A stretch of DNA of 64,000 bases. Origin: Neptunicella marina (GTDB lineage: Bacteria; Pseudomonadota; Gammaproteobacteria; Enterobacterales; Alteromonadaceae). Below are positions 53,029 to 62,012 of the stretch, piece after piece. The notes beneath the pieces were generated by a model, which searched no databases, was not told the origin of the DNA, and saw only the letters and a program-made list of their open reading frames with translations. How positions within the stretch are numbered: position 1 is the stretch's first letter; the number at the start of each line of letters is the position of its first letter. The stretch spans positions 1 to 64,000 of the forward strand of contig NZ_JACNEP010000004.1 of assembly GCF_014270035.1 (NCBI RefSeq), written 5' to 3'. The translations under genes and the position numbers were made by a program.

Positions 53029-55164
53029 TTATTGTGTATTTGCATGAGTGAAACCTTCGGTTTTAACCTGCCAGCTACCATCAGCCGGAAAACCACGTGT
53101 GCTGCTTTCTGGTTGCTGCATCGCCATCATGGCAACCGCGGATAAAAGTGCGCCATTGGCCGGTAAATAAACCGGTAGACCGACTTTTTGCTGAGGGCAG
53201 TTTCCATTCACCATATAGTGGTTGTTGTGTGCGTCCATAAGCAGGGCATCAACAGCCTGTTGCGGCCGGTTAAGTTTAGTGGCGGTCATGGCGATCATGG
53301 GGTAGTCCCAGCCCCAGATTCGGGTGGCGAAGTCCCAGTCTCTGAGCACCGCATCCAGTGTGTTTTGCATCACCTGTTTGTCGGTGCGCTGGTCTTCAAG
53401 TAGCCCCCACAGTGCCAGCATGGCAGGGTGGTCGTTACGGCTTTCTATGTTGTCAAAGGTGTCGGGAATGGTTTCAATCGCGACGTATTTTCCATCTTTT
53501 TGCGGCAGCGCGGCCAGTTTTTCAATTTGTTGTTGCCATTGTGGATTGGCTTGTAATCCTAAACGACTGCGCCATTTTTGCGCGGTGATCAGGGCTGTGC
53601 GCCAGTAAGCCAGTTCAAAACTGGGATTTTGTGATTGGGTTACATCATAGTGTTCCTGCGCGATCCAGATGGGTGGAAGCAGTGAATAACGGTTTAACTG
53701 TGGTTGGTAAACCAGCATGGATGACAGTGCATCAGCGGTTTGCATCACCAGTTCAGCATAACGCTGCAATAGTTTTTTATCGCCGGTGCTTTGATATAAA
53801 CGTTCTGCTAAATCAATCGGTTGAGGCTGGTTCCAGATAATCAATGGATTACCACCCGGGCTTTCACGCCCATCCGGGCCGACCATTTTTGACCATCGTG
53901 CGCCGCTTAATCCACGGTCTTTGGCAGTTTGTTGTGCGACCGGCAGATGGGCGACATACCAGTCGAGTACTTTTTGAGTATATTGGCCACGCTGCCACAG
54001 GCTCCAGTGTGCGCTGTGCCACCAGCTCATTTCGGTGTGAAATTTGCCATACCAGCTGCTGCTGGTTAACCCGGTTTCCTGTGCTGGAATATCAGCACGT
54101 TCCTGCGCTGCCATCAGGTACTGGCTGAGTATTACCCTGCGTTCCAGCTCTTTGGCCTGAGCTGAGCGGCTGCCGGAAAAATCAATCGCTGCGCCAGATT
54201 GCCAGAAGTTTTGCCAGCCTTGTCTGGCATCTGCCGTTATCTGAGCGTAATCATATTGGTTGAATCCGTCCGGTTGCTGGCTGAATTGCACAGTAACACC
54301 GAGGTTATTGTTGCCTTTAGCCGGAGTTAACACATATTGCTGGGGGGCGAGTTGGTTGAGGCTGGCGTCGCCCTGCCAGCTTATTTTCAGCCAGTGCTGA
54401 TGATCATCTACCTCTCGTTTGAACACCACAGAATGTGCATCCTGACTGACTACACTGGTGTGGTGCGCCTCTGCGTTCCAGATTAAATCAGGGGTATTTT
54501 TAACCTGTAAATCATAGCCGCGTGGAAAGGCAAATTTTACCGCTAACTGCGCTTTATCAATCAGGGCCGAATGAATGTTAAATCCCAGGCTGTCTGTGCT
54601 TTGTGCCACGCTTGAGCGTAATTCAACCGGTTCACCATCTATCTGATACTGACTGGTTAGTTCACCCTGCCATAAATCCAGTGATTGCTGGATTTTACCA
54701 ATTTTATCCGCAGTCAGTGGCTGGTTGTTGTATAGCAGACTAATACGGCTTAGTGGCAGATCGTGTGGATTCTGGCGTAACCATTGCCCGGCGTCTCCAT
54801 CCATATTGGTGGGAAAATCAACCTCAGTCGAATAGGCCTGATAACTGACGTAAGTGTCTTTCAACTTATAGTGATTAGGATTAGGGTGGCTGTGCCATGC
54901 CCAACGCGCCTTGGTTTCCAGCGGTGTGCCCTTGGCATAATAATCATCAGCCAGACTTTGCAAACCGGTTACATCGGCGGTAAAAGCAAACTGGCCGTTG
55001 CCCAGTGTAAAAGGTGAGTGCCAGTCAATTTTATTTAAGGCTGGGTTATGGCGGCTGACCAGTGCCTGGCGGTCAATTTTGGCTACTGGTTGTGCACAGC
55101 CGACCACCGCTGTGAGCGTTATGGTGATTAAAGCGTGGCGCAGTAAGTGAGTTATCTTCATCAT
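53029..55164 (-). CDS. Unassigned (alpha/alpha)6-barrel-type glycoside hydrolase, lipoprotein
   Basis: A 711-aa lipoprotein (signal with lipobox VVGC, then AQPV) that I cannot place in a named family. An N-terminal beta-sandwich-like region (NPALNKIDWHSPFTLGNGQFAF) precedes a helical toroid with Trp/His/Glu-rich blocks: FHTEMSWWHSAHWSLW, GNPLIIWNQPQPIDLAERLY, WIAQEHYDV, NIESRNDHPAML, WGWDYPMIAMTA. The layout recalls six-hairpin glycosidases (GH65/GH95-like). The Glu in FHTEMSWW and the Asp in WGWDYP are candidate active-site residues. The ATG at 55164 follows AAGGGC; the longer frame from 55359 would overlap GH43. Placed between GH43 and GH10, it probably removes a xylan side group. Confidence 0.8.
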   Translation of the reverse strand: MMKITHLLRHALITITLTAVVGCAQPVAKIDRQALVSRHNPALNKIDWHSPFTLGNGQFAFTADVTGLQSLADDYYAKGTPLETKARWAWHSHPNPNHYKLKDTYVSYQAYSTEVDFPTNMDGDAGQWLRQNPHDLPLSRISLLYNNQPLTADKIGKIQQSLDLWQGELTSQYQIDGEPVELRSSVAQSTDSLGFNIHSALIDKAQLAVKFAFPRGYDLQVKNTPDLIWNAEAHHTSVVSQDAHSVVFKREVDDHQHWLKISWQGDASLNQLAPQQYVLTPAKGNNNLGVTVQFSQQPDGFNQYDYAQITADARQGWQNFWQSGAAIDFSGSRSAQAKELERRVILSQYLMAAQERADIPAQETGLTSSSWYGKFHTEMSWWHSAHWSLWQRGQYTQKVLDWYVAHLPVAQQTAKDRGLSGARWSKMVGPDGRESPGGNPLIIWNQPQPIDLAERLYQSTGDKKLLQRYAELVMQTADALSSMLVYQPQLNRYSLLPPIWIAQEHYDVTQSQNPSFELAYWRTALITAQKWRSRLGLQANPQWQQQIEKLAALPQKDGKYVAIETIPDTFDNIESRNDHPAMLALWGLLEDQRTDKQVMQNTLDAVLRDWDFATRIWGWDYPMIAMTATKLNRPQQAVDALLMDAHNNHYMVNGNCPQQKVGLPVYLPANGALLSAVAMMAMQQPESSTRGFPADGSWQVKTEGFTHANTQ

Positions 55165-55174
55165 TGTTTGGCCC

Positions 55175-56773
55175 TTATTGCATTCTGAACCAGTCAAAAT
55201 CTGCGTAACCCTGACTGCGCTGAATATTGGGGCTAAGGGCAAAGATGCCCACTTTGGCACCAATCCATACGCCAGCGGTAGCCTGCAGTTGCTCACCCAT
55301 GTCGGTGAACTGTTCTCCATCCTGACTGTAGGAAAAGCGATATTTGCCATCAGCGTCAACCTTTACCCGCAGGTAATACTGGTAGTCGCCTTGTGCATTT
55401 TGTTGTGCTTTAACAGAACTTAATTCCTGTGTTGCATCATCATACTGTTCATAGTGGCCTTTAAATACGCCTAGCCTGACGTCATCTTTAGCCTGATACA
55501 GTGCGATATATCCCCATTTTTGTCCGTTAATCACTAATCCGGCTTTATCGTTTAACTGCGATGGATGGAAGTTAATCTTGGTGGTGGCACTGAAACCGGG
55601 TGAGGAAAACTTTTGTAAAAGCTGATTACCGACAAAACGCAGGTTGCCAAACTGGGTTAAATTCTGCTCGGCATATAAACGCAGATGACCGGGGTTAGCC
55701 TGATTAAGTGAATACCAATTGGGTTTTGGATTGGCGTGCCACTGCCATTGTAATCCCAGTTTGTCCTGATTAAATTCATCGGAGGTTTGTGGCGTGGTGA
55801 TTGGATAGTTATGACCCACATCCGGTTTTTTATAACGGGCAACCGGTTCACCTATGCCATCATTATTTTGATCTTCTCCCATATACGGCCAGCCGTCTTT
55901 CCAGCCCATTGGTTGTAAATGTACAATCCGGCCGTACAAACCTCTGTCCTGAAAGTGCATAAACCACCACTCACCAGATTTAAGCTGCACCACGCCGCCC
56001 TGATGCGGGCCGTTTATCTCGGTATTGCCTTTATGCAAAATGGTTTTACTTTGATAAGGACCATAGATGTTTTTAGCACGCAAAACAGCCTGCCAGCCCA
56101 CCTTTACACCACCAGCGGGGGCGAAAATATAATAATAACCGTCTTTTTTAAGTACTTTAGGGCCTTCAATCACCGGTTGCTTATCGAGATCCTTAAACAG
56201 CACTTTTCCGTCATCCAGCAGCTGTTTACCATCGGCGCTCATTTTGTGGATATAAAGAATATCGGCTCTGACTTTACCGCGAATAAGATACGCGTTGCCG
56301 TCATCATCCCAGAAGGGGGTTGGATCTTCCCATAATTCTACTGCTGCCATTTGCTGTAAATCCCAGCTGCCAGCCGGATCTTTGCTGGTGGCCACAAACA
56401 GGCCGGTTTGTGGTGTGCAGAAGTACACATAAAAGGTGCCATTGTGATAACGAATAGTCGGGGCCCACGAACCGTTGCCATGTGAGGGTTTATCAAATTT
56501 TTCAAATGGCAGTGACTGGTAAACATGACCAATGATTTGCCAGTTCACCATATCTTTGGAATGCAGAACCGGTATGCCGGGCATAACGTTAAAACTGGAG
56601 GACACCATATAAAAGTCATCTCCCACCCTGATCACATCCGGATCAGAGTAGTCCGCAAATAGTACCGGATTCTGGTATTGCCCATCGCCCAAATCGGCCT
56701 GCCATTCCAGAGCCGGTATTGACCGGCAAAATATCAATACCAGCAAAGGCAGTAAAAAACGTCGTTTTTGCAT
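55175..56773 (-). CDS. GH43 beta-xylosidase/alpha-L-arabinofuranosidase-like enzyme
   Basis: A 532-aa secreted enzyme with signal peptide (RRFLLPLLVLIFCRSIPA). The five-bladed propeller of GH43 has the catalytic base Asp in FADYSDPDVIRVGDDFYMVSSSF, the pKa-modulating Asp in WEDPTPFWDDDGNAYL, and the general acid Glu in PVIEGPKVLKKDGYYYIF. A C-terminal concanavalin-like domain (about 330-532) often shapes the substrate pocket. It is the first gene of the minus-strand xylan operon GH43-unassigned hydrolase-GH10, divergent from the TonB receptor. Xylosidase and arabinofuranosidase activities cannot be separated by eye. Confidence 0.92.
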   Translation of the reverse strand: MQKRRFLLPLLVLIFCRSIPALEWQADLGDGQYQNPVLFADYSDPDVIRVGDDFYMVSSSFNVMPGIPVLHSKDMVNWQIIGHVYQSLPFEKFDKPSHGNGSWAPTIRYHNGTFYVYFCTPQTGLFVATSKDPAGSWDLQQMAAVELWEDPTPFWDDDGNAYLIRGKVRADILYIHKMSADGKQLLDDGKVLFKDLDKQPVIEGPKVLKKDGYYYIFAPAGGVKVGWQAVLRAKNIYGPYQSKTILHKGNTEINGPHQGGVVQLKSGEWWFMHFQDRGLYGRIVHLQPMGWKDGWPYMGEDQNNDGIGEPVARYKKPDVGHNYPITTPQTSDEFNQDKLGLQWQWHANPKPNWYSLNQANPGHLRLYAEQNLTQFGNLRFVGNQLLQKFSSPGFSATTKINFHPSQLNDKAGLVINGQKWGYIALYQAKDDVRLGVFKGHYEQYDDATQELSSVKAQQNAQGDYQYYLRVKVDADGKYRFSYSQDGEQFTDMGEQLQATAGVWIGAKVGIFALSPNIQRSQGYADFDWFRMQ

Positions 56774-57181
56774 AGTCCATTTCCAAAGTTAGTGAATTGA
56801 TTAATTTGCGCTCGAATTTGATTGATAAACGTAAATATGTTGCGTGATTGTTGCAATTTCAATCAGTTATATAAATGGCAATATTTAACAATCGATTCAT
56901 TTTTTTGCATGTAATTCAATCAAATTCAGTCAAATGATGCACGGAGAGTAGCCAATTAGCCATTTTCCTGTCAATCATTCGTTAATAAAATGTAATGATT
57001 GTTATTGACCTTAAATGTCTTATTGTGTATTTTTTGTGAACTTATTTGATTGAAAGTGATTTATTTAGATTGCATCAATTCAATAGTAGTCAAACAAAGT
57101 AACAAGATAAGACGACCGCATTTATTTAAATCTTATGGGTGTTTTGGAAGTCGCCCAGTGGATACTTGGAGAACACAACAA
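56774..57181. promoter_or_regulatory. Divergent control region with repeated TTTGATTGA motif
   Basis: This 408-bp AT-rich region lies between GH43 and the TonB receptor. The 9-bp motif TTTGATTGA occurs at 56817-56825 (+), 56916-56924 (as TCAATCAAA) and 57045-57053 (+). The first two copies extend to an 11-bp inverted pair AATTTGATTGA / TCAATCAAATT. A related TTCAATCA lies near 56857. These are candidate operators for a regulator not encoded nearby. No gene is credible here. Confidence 0.5.
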
Positions 57182-60100
57182 ATGAAACAACATAAAATAT
57201 CTAAATTTCATTGCAGTACCCTGTCCATGATCGCGGTGGCGGTAGGTATGGCCTTGATCCCTGGTATGACTCTGGCTCAGGAACAACCAGCTACGCCTCA
57301 AGATGATGCTGTTGAGAAAATTGCAGTAACAGGTACACGATTGGCACCAAGGGGTATGGATTCGCCTACTCCGGTTAATGTGGTAGGTGAGGAAGAATTT
57401 GTACTGTCTGGCACGCAAAATGTGGAAGAATTGATGCTTGATACGCCGCAGTTCTCGGGAAATCAGCTGGAAGGGCCAAAATCAAACACGGTACAAGCCG
57501 GACAACCTATTGGCGTATCGACACTTAACTTGCGTAATTTTGGTGCTACACGAAATTTAGTACTAGTAAATGGCCGACGCTTTGCGATTACCGGCCCGTC
57601 CATGACAACAGATATTAATACCATCCCGGCAGCATTAATTCAGAGAACCGAAATCGTGACCGGTGGATCGTCCGCAGTGTATGGTTCAGATGCTATTACA
57701 GGGGTGGTTAACTTTGTGATGAAGGACGACTTTGAAGGTGTCGAAGTCAACGCACAAAGTTCGTGGGACCAACCTTCAAGTGCACCAACCTATAATATTG
57801 ATCTTACTTTTGGTGGTAATTTAGATAATGGTAAAGGCAATATTACAGCGTCGTTGGGGTATTTAAGTCGTAAAGGGTTCACTACTAACCAGATCTCAGA
57901 TATTGCCTTTCCCGGACTTTCTGATGGTTGTGTAACGGCAGACTCCTGGAGCAATAAACATGCGGGAATACCATTAGATACAGGCGGACAAAGTTGTGAA
58001 GCTGCCGGGGGGCGCCTTGGTTTTGTGACAGGCGGTTCATCCAGCGTACCTAATGGACGTATTGGCAACCTGCCAACGGTAGGTTCTGCTCAGTCTGATC
58101 CTGAACTGGATGCTGCTTTAGTTGCGGCAGGCTTACAGGATATGACGGGTCTAGGCGCTATCTTTGACAAACAAGGTAGCTCGGTCAGACCTTTTATTAG
58201 TCCTGATGATCGTTTTGATTTTAATGACAATTCTTTTGTTCTTGCGCCACAAGAGCGCTGGATGGGCAATGTTTTTGCTAACTATGATTTGAGTGACGAT
58301 ACTCAGGCATATATGGAGTTGCACTACAGTGGCAACGTTACCAGTGTACAAATTGCACCACCTAATGTGGGTGAAAACTTTTTATTTGATGTGGATAACC
58401 CTTACTTAAGCCAGGAAATGCAAAACCTTTTGACGTTGCTGGATGCCCGGGAAACCGGTTCATCTACTGTGAATCCTGGTAATTTAACTATGACCACTGT
58501 GGCTAATGATGGATTGGCGTTATTGAATTATGGTCGCCGTTTTAATGATTTAGGTGGTCGTTATGCAGAAGCTGATCACAATGTCTTTCGCACCGTTGTT
58601 GGTGTAAAAGGCTTTTTGCCCAGTGTTTCCAGTGATGTTCTGTATGACCTGACCTATGACATTTATTACAGTTATGCAAAAACCACTGAAACCGATTTGC
58701 AAACTGGATCTGTGTCTAAAAGTGCAGTGCAAAGGTTGTTGTTATCCCAAAATGGTGAAGCGCCAGTCCTTAATCTTTTTGGTAACGGTAATATTAGCGA
58801 AGCAGCTGCCCAGGCCATTTCTATTGGTGCAGTATCTAAAATTGAAGCCGAACAAAAAGTTGCCGTTGCAGCGTTAACCGGTGTTGCATTTGATATGCCA
58901 GCTGGCCCGGTTGATTTCGCTTTTGGTTTGGAGTGGCGAGATGCGTCGGGTTCCTACACCCCAGACTCTTATCTTGCATCAGGTGACGTTTCGGGATGGA
59001 ACTCGGCTAAAGCCACCAGCGGTAGTCAGTCTGTTAAAGAAGTTTTTGGTGAAATTCGTGTTCCGGTACTGGCAGATATGCCGGGGATCAAACGTCTTGA
59101 TGTAAATGGTGCATTCCGTTATTCGGACTATGATGTTGGCAGCGACGATTCCGTATGGACGTATTCAACTGGTGTTGAATGGGCTGTTAACTCTGACTTG
59201 TCTTTCCGCGGCCAGTTCCAGCATGCTATTCGGGCTCCGAATATCGGTGAGCTATTTGGTGGGCAGGGATCGGATGGACCCACCGCGATTGACCCCTGTT
59301 CAGCAGGACAACCTGCGGAAGGGCAAACTCAAACCGTACGTGACTTATGTATTGCCACCGGTGTACCCGCTGATGCCGTGTTTACTGTCGGTGTTCAGAC
59401 GTCACCTTTCTTAACTCAGATTCGTGGCGGTAATCCTGAATTAACCCCGGAAGAGTCTGATACCACCACTTTAGGTGTGATTGTTCAGCCGCAACAAGTT
59501 CGTGGGTTAGCGGTAGCAATAGATTATTTTGATATTGAGCTTGAAGACGCGATTGCGCCGTTAGGTGGTGGTGGATTGCAGAATGTTCTGGATTTGTGCT
59601 ACAGCACACTTCAGGACGCTAACAGTGTTTATTGTCAGGCAATCAACCGCGATAGTACGGGGCAAATAGCGGCACCCAAATATGTTTATACAACCAATGC
59701 CAATATAGGTGGTATTAAAACATCGGGCATTGATATAAACGCCAGCTATACCTTTGATGTTGATTGGGGCTTGTTTGACGGTGGTAGTAAATGGAGCCTG
59801 AATACATCCTGGACTTATACCGATGAATTTACCGTAACACCTATTCAGGAATTACCGGATATTACCAATGAATGTGTAGGTGCCTTTGGTAATACCTGTG
59901 GTCAGCCTTTGCCTGAGTGGAAGGGGAGTTCGCGTATTACATGGGAAAATGGACCGGCACTGGTGTCATTACGCATGCGTTATCTGGGTGAAGTGACTAC
60001 CGATAATATTGTGGTGCCTGAGGCCAGAGGTGAATCGGCACCTTCGCCTGATTCCTATGTTCATCCAACCATTGATTCATATGCTTATTTTGATCTGACA

Positions 60101-60271
60101 GGTGGTTATCAATTATCCGAAGATACTGATTTAACCGTGGGGATGCGTAACATTTTCGATAAAAAAGCACCTATTATGGGCAGCCTGACGCTCGGTGGTG
60201 CTAACACGATTCCGTCAACCTATGATGTACAGGGACGTACATTGTTTGTTGGAATTAATGCGCACTTCTAA
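57182..60271 (+). CDS. TonB-dependent receptor for xylo- or pectic oligosaccharides
   Basis: A 1029-aa outer-membrane transporter. The ATG at 57182 follows GGAG and begins a long signal peptide (LSMIAVAVGMALIPGMTLA, cleavage before QEQP); a longer frame from 57050 runs through promoter sequence. The TonB box is EKIAVTGTRL. The plug has GVSTLNLRNFGATRNLVLVNGRR and VYGSDAITGVVNFVMKDDF, and the barrel ends in RTLFVGINAHF. A C-rich loop (DPCSAGQPAEG...DLCIATG) probably forms an extracellular disulfide. Divergent from the GH43/GH10 operon and followed by GH28, it most likely imports the released oligosaccharides. Confidence 0.94.
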   Translation: MKQHKISKFHCSTLSMIAVAVGMALIPGMTLAQEQPATPQDDAVEKIAVTGTRLAPRGMDSPTPVNVVGEEEFVLSGTQNVEELMLDTPQFSGNQLEGPKSNTVQAGQPIGVSTLNLRNFGATRNLVLVNGRRFAITGPSMTTDINTIPAALIQRTEIVTGGSSAVYGSDAITGVVNFVMKDDFEGVEVNAQSSWDQPSSAPTYNIDLTFGGNLDNGKGNITASLGYLSRKGFTTNQISDIAFPGLSDGCVTADSWSNKHAGIPLDTGGQSCEAAGGRLGFVTGGSSSVPNGRIGNLPTVGSAQSDPELDAALVAAGLQDMTGLGAIFDKQGSSVRPFISPDDRFDFNDNSFVLAPQERWMGNVFANYDLSDDTQAYMELHYSGNVTSVQIAPPNVGENFLFDVDNPYLSQEMQNLLTLLDARETGSSTVNPGNLTMTTVANDGLALLNYGRRFNDLGGRYAEADHNVFRTVVGVKGFLPSVSSDVLYDLTYDIYYSYAKTTETDLQTGSVSKSAVQRLLLSQNGEAPVLNLFGNGNISEAAAQAISIGAVSKIEAEQKVAVAALTGVAFDMPAGPVDFAFGLEWRDASGSYTPDSYLASGDVSGWNSAKATSGSQSVKEVFGEIRVPVLADMPGIKRLDVNGAFRYSDYDVGSDDSVWTYSTGVEWAVNSDLSFRGQFQHAIRAPNIGELFGGQGSDGPTAIDPCSAGQPAEGQTQTVRDLCIATGVPADAVFTVGVQTSPFLTQIRGGNPELTPEESDTTTLGVIVQPQQVRGLAVAIDYFDIELEDAIAPLGGGGLQNVLDLCYSTLQDANSVYCQAINRDSTGQIAAPKYVYTTNANIGGIKTSGIDINASYTFDVDWGLFDGGSKWSLNTSWTYTDEFTVTPIQELPDITNECVGAFGNTCGQPLPEWKGSSRITWENGPALVSLRMRYLGEVTTDNIVVPEARGESAPSPDSYVHPTIDSYAYFDLTGGYQLSEDTDLTVGMRNIFDKKAPIMGSLTLGGANTIPSTYDVQGRTLFVGINAHF

Positions 60272-60286
60272 TCGTGTCTGATATGT

Positions 60287-60318
60287 AAAAGGTGCAGCGT
60301 TAATGCTGCACCTTTTTT
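60287..60318 (+). terminator. Rho-independent terminator after the TonB receptor
   Basis: The 12-bp stem AAAAGGTGCAGC / GCTGCACCTTTT has a 6-nt loop and is followed by more T. It lies 16 bp after the receptor stop, so the GH28 gene needs its own promoter in the 140 bp that follow. Confidence 0.92.
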
Positions 60319-60460
60319 ATTGCCAGATTGCATGTGGGCAATATCTCCGGCTGATGCCGGGGATAATGTATCTGCAACGTTTTGGAGGTCTGGTATCGGC
60401 TAAATTGTAAGGTTAATCATTCCGGGCTTGCTCCGGAAGAACCTGTTTCCGGGACTGAAA

Positions 60461-61864
60461 ATGATAGAGCATCTCAATCGGCGTCAATTTCTTAAATTAA
60501 CTTCTGCAATGGGGGTTTTACCTTTTATACCGTCCTGTGTATTACAAAAAACATATTGGGCAAAGGCGGAAAAAATTCAGCACCAGTTGGGCGCGCCAAC
60601 TATTCCAAGGCGAGAATTTAATCTGGACGAATACGGTGCAAAAGGTGACGGGCTATTCAAAAATACTCAGGTGTTTGAGGCCGCAATTAAAGCTTGTGCC
60701 GCTGCCGGAGGGGGCCGGGTTATTGTGCCAAAGGGGCGATATCTTACCGGAGCAATTGAACTTACATCGAATGTGGAGTTGCATTTGCAGGCTGAGGCGG
60801 AACTGCTATTTAGTACAGAGCCAAACGATTACCCAAAGGTTTTGAGCCGTTACGAAGGCGTGGAGTTATATAACTACTCACCACTGATATATGCATACAA
60901 AGCACAAAATATTGCCTTAACCGGTCGGGGGCTGATCAATGGGCAGGCAGCTGACGAAAACTGGTGGTCATGGTGTGGTTCGCCTAAATTTGGCTGGCAA
61001 CCCGGTATGCCAAGACAAACAGAAGATCGTAATGCTTTGTTCGACATGGCAGAAGCAGGTGTGGCGGTTGAAAAGCGTCAGTTTGGACATGGACATTTTC
61101 TGCGTCCCAGCATGGTGGAATTCTACCAGTGTGAAAATGTACTGATAGAAGATGTCACCCTCAAAGATTCGCCCTTTTGGAATATCCATCCTGTACTTAG
61201 TCGAAATGTGACTGTACGGGGCGTCACGGTAACCGGTCATGGCCCTAATAATGATGGTTGTAATCCGGAGTCGGTCAACGGGATGTTGATAGAAAATTGT
61301 CTGTTTGACACTGGTGACGACTGCATTGCAATTAAATCCGGGCGTAATGCCGATGGTCGGCGTTTAATGATAGCCAGCGAAAATATTGTGATTAGGCACT
61401 GTCGAATGCGTGCCGGTCACGGCGGTGTGGTGATTGGCAGTGAAATATCGGGTGGTGTACGTAATGTGTTTGTTGAGCATTGTCAGATGGACAGCCCAGA
61501 GCTTTGGTATGCACTTAGATTTAAAAACAATGCCATGCGTGGTGGAGTCATAGAAGATATTTATGTGAGGGATGTGACAGTAGGACAGGTTAAATTTGCT
61601 GCGATCACCTGCGATTTTAATTATGAAGAAGGTGCCAATGGTGAATTTACGCCACAACTTAATAACTTACAGGTTGATAACCTCAAGGTTAAACATGCCA
61701 TCAGAGTGCTGGATTCACAGGGCTTAGACAATGCACCGATTCGCGGGATACGTTTAACAGATTGCCAGTTTAATGGTGTGACACAAGCCAGCATAGTGAA
61801 AAACACCCAACAATTGATACTGGATAATGTAGCTGTCAATGGTAAGCCAGTATCTTCGTTATAA
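60461..61864 (+). CDS. GH28 polygalacturonase-family enzyme, Tat-exported
   Basis: A 467-aa right-handed beta-helix enzyme acting on galacturonan or rhamnogalacturonan. The active-site Asp residues are in GPNNDGCNPES and DTGDDCIAIKSG, with the His in AGHGGVVIGSE and the substrate-binding Arg/Lys in LRFKNN. The N-terminus NRRQFLKLTSAM is a twin-arginine signal. ATG 60461 is preferred over the TTG at 60428 because it sits just before the signal. The pectinolytic role contrasts with the xylan genes opposite, suggesting that plant cell wall in general is the target. Its relation to the xylan genes is by location only. Confidence 0.92.
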   Translation: MIEHLNRRQFLKLTSAMGVLPFIPSCVLQKTYWAKAEKIQHQLGAPTIPRREFNLDEYGAKGDGLFKNTQVFEAAIKACAAAGGGRVIVPKGRYLTGAIELTSNVELHLQAEAELLFSTEPNDYPKVLSRYEGVELYNYSPLIYAYKAQNIALTGRGLINGQAADENWWSWCGSPKFGWQPGMPRQTEDRNALFDMAEAGVAVEKRQFGHGHFLRPSMVEFYQCENVLIEDVTLKDSPFWNIHPVLSRNVTVRGVTVTGHGPNNDGCNPESVNGMLIENCLFDTGDDCIAIKSGRNADGRRLMIASENIVIRHCRMRAGHGGVVIGSEISGGVRNVFVEHCQMDSPELWYALRFKNNAMRGGVIEDIYVRDVTVGQVKFAAITCDFNYEEGANGEFTPQLNNLQVDNLKVKHAIRVLDSQGLDNAPIRGIRLTDCQFNGVTQASIVKNTQQLILDNVAVNGKPVSSL

Positions 61865-61903
61865 GTATTTTGTGGTAAATAGTTTTACAGATTGTTGTCC
61901 GTT

Positions 61904-61939
61904 AAAGCCTCTGATTGATTATGCGTCAGGGGCTTTTTT
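61904..61939 (+). terminator. Rho-independent terminator after the GH28 gene
   Basis: The stem AAAGCCTCTGA / TCAGGGGCTTT has one mismatch and an 11-nt loop, and is followed by six T in total. It lies 40 bp after the GH28 stop. Confidence 0.85.
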
Positions 61940-61966
61940 CCGGTTTGTTGGTTGTTCACAGACAAT

Positions 61967-61992
61967 AAAAAACCGCCATAAAGGCGGCTTTT
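61967..61992 (-). terminator. Rho-independent terminator after valS
   Basis: The stem CCGCC / GGCGG has a 5-nt loop. On the minus strand it is followed by six T. It lies about 20-45 bp past the valS stop. Confidence 0.88.
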
Positions 61993-62012
61993 AGCATTAA
62001 CAATAAACTGAA

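Noticed and set aside
55165-55359. N-terminal extension of the unassigned hydrolase
   Set aside because: It would lie within the 3' end of the GH43 gene and precede a clear lipoprotein signal that starts at 55164.
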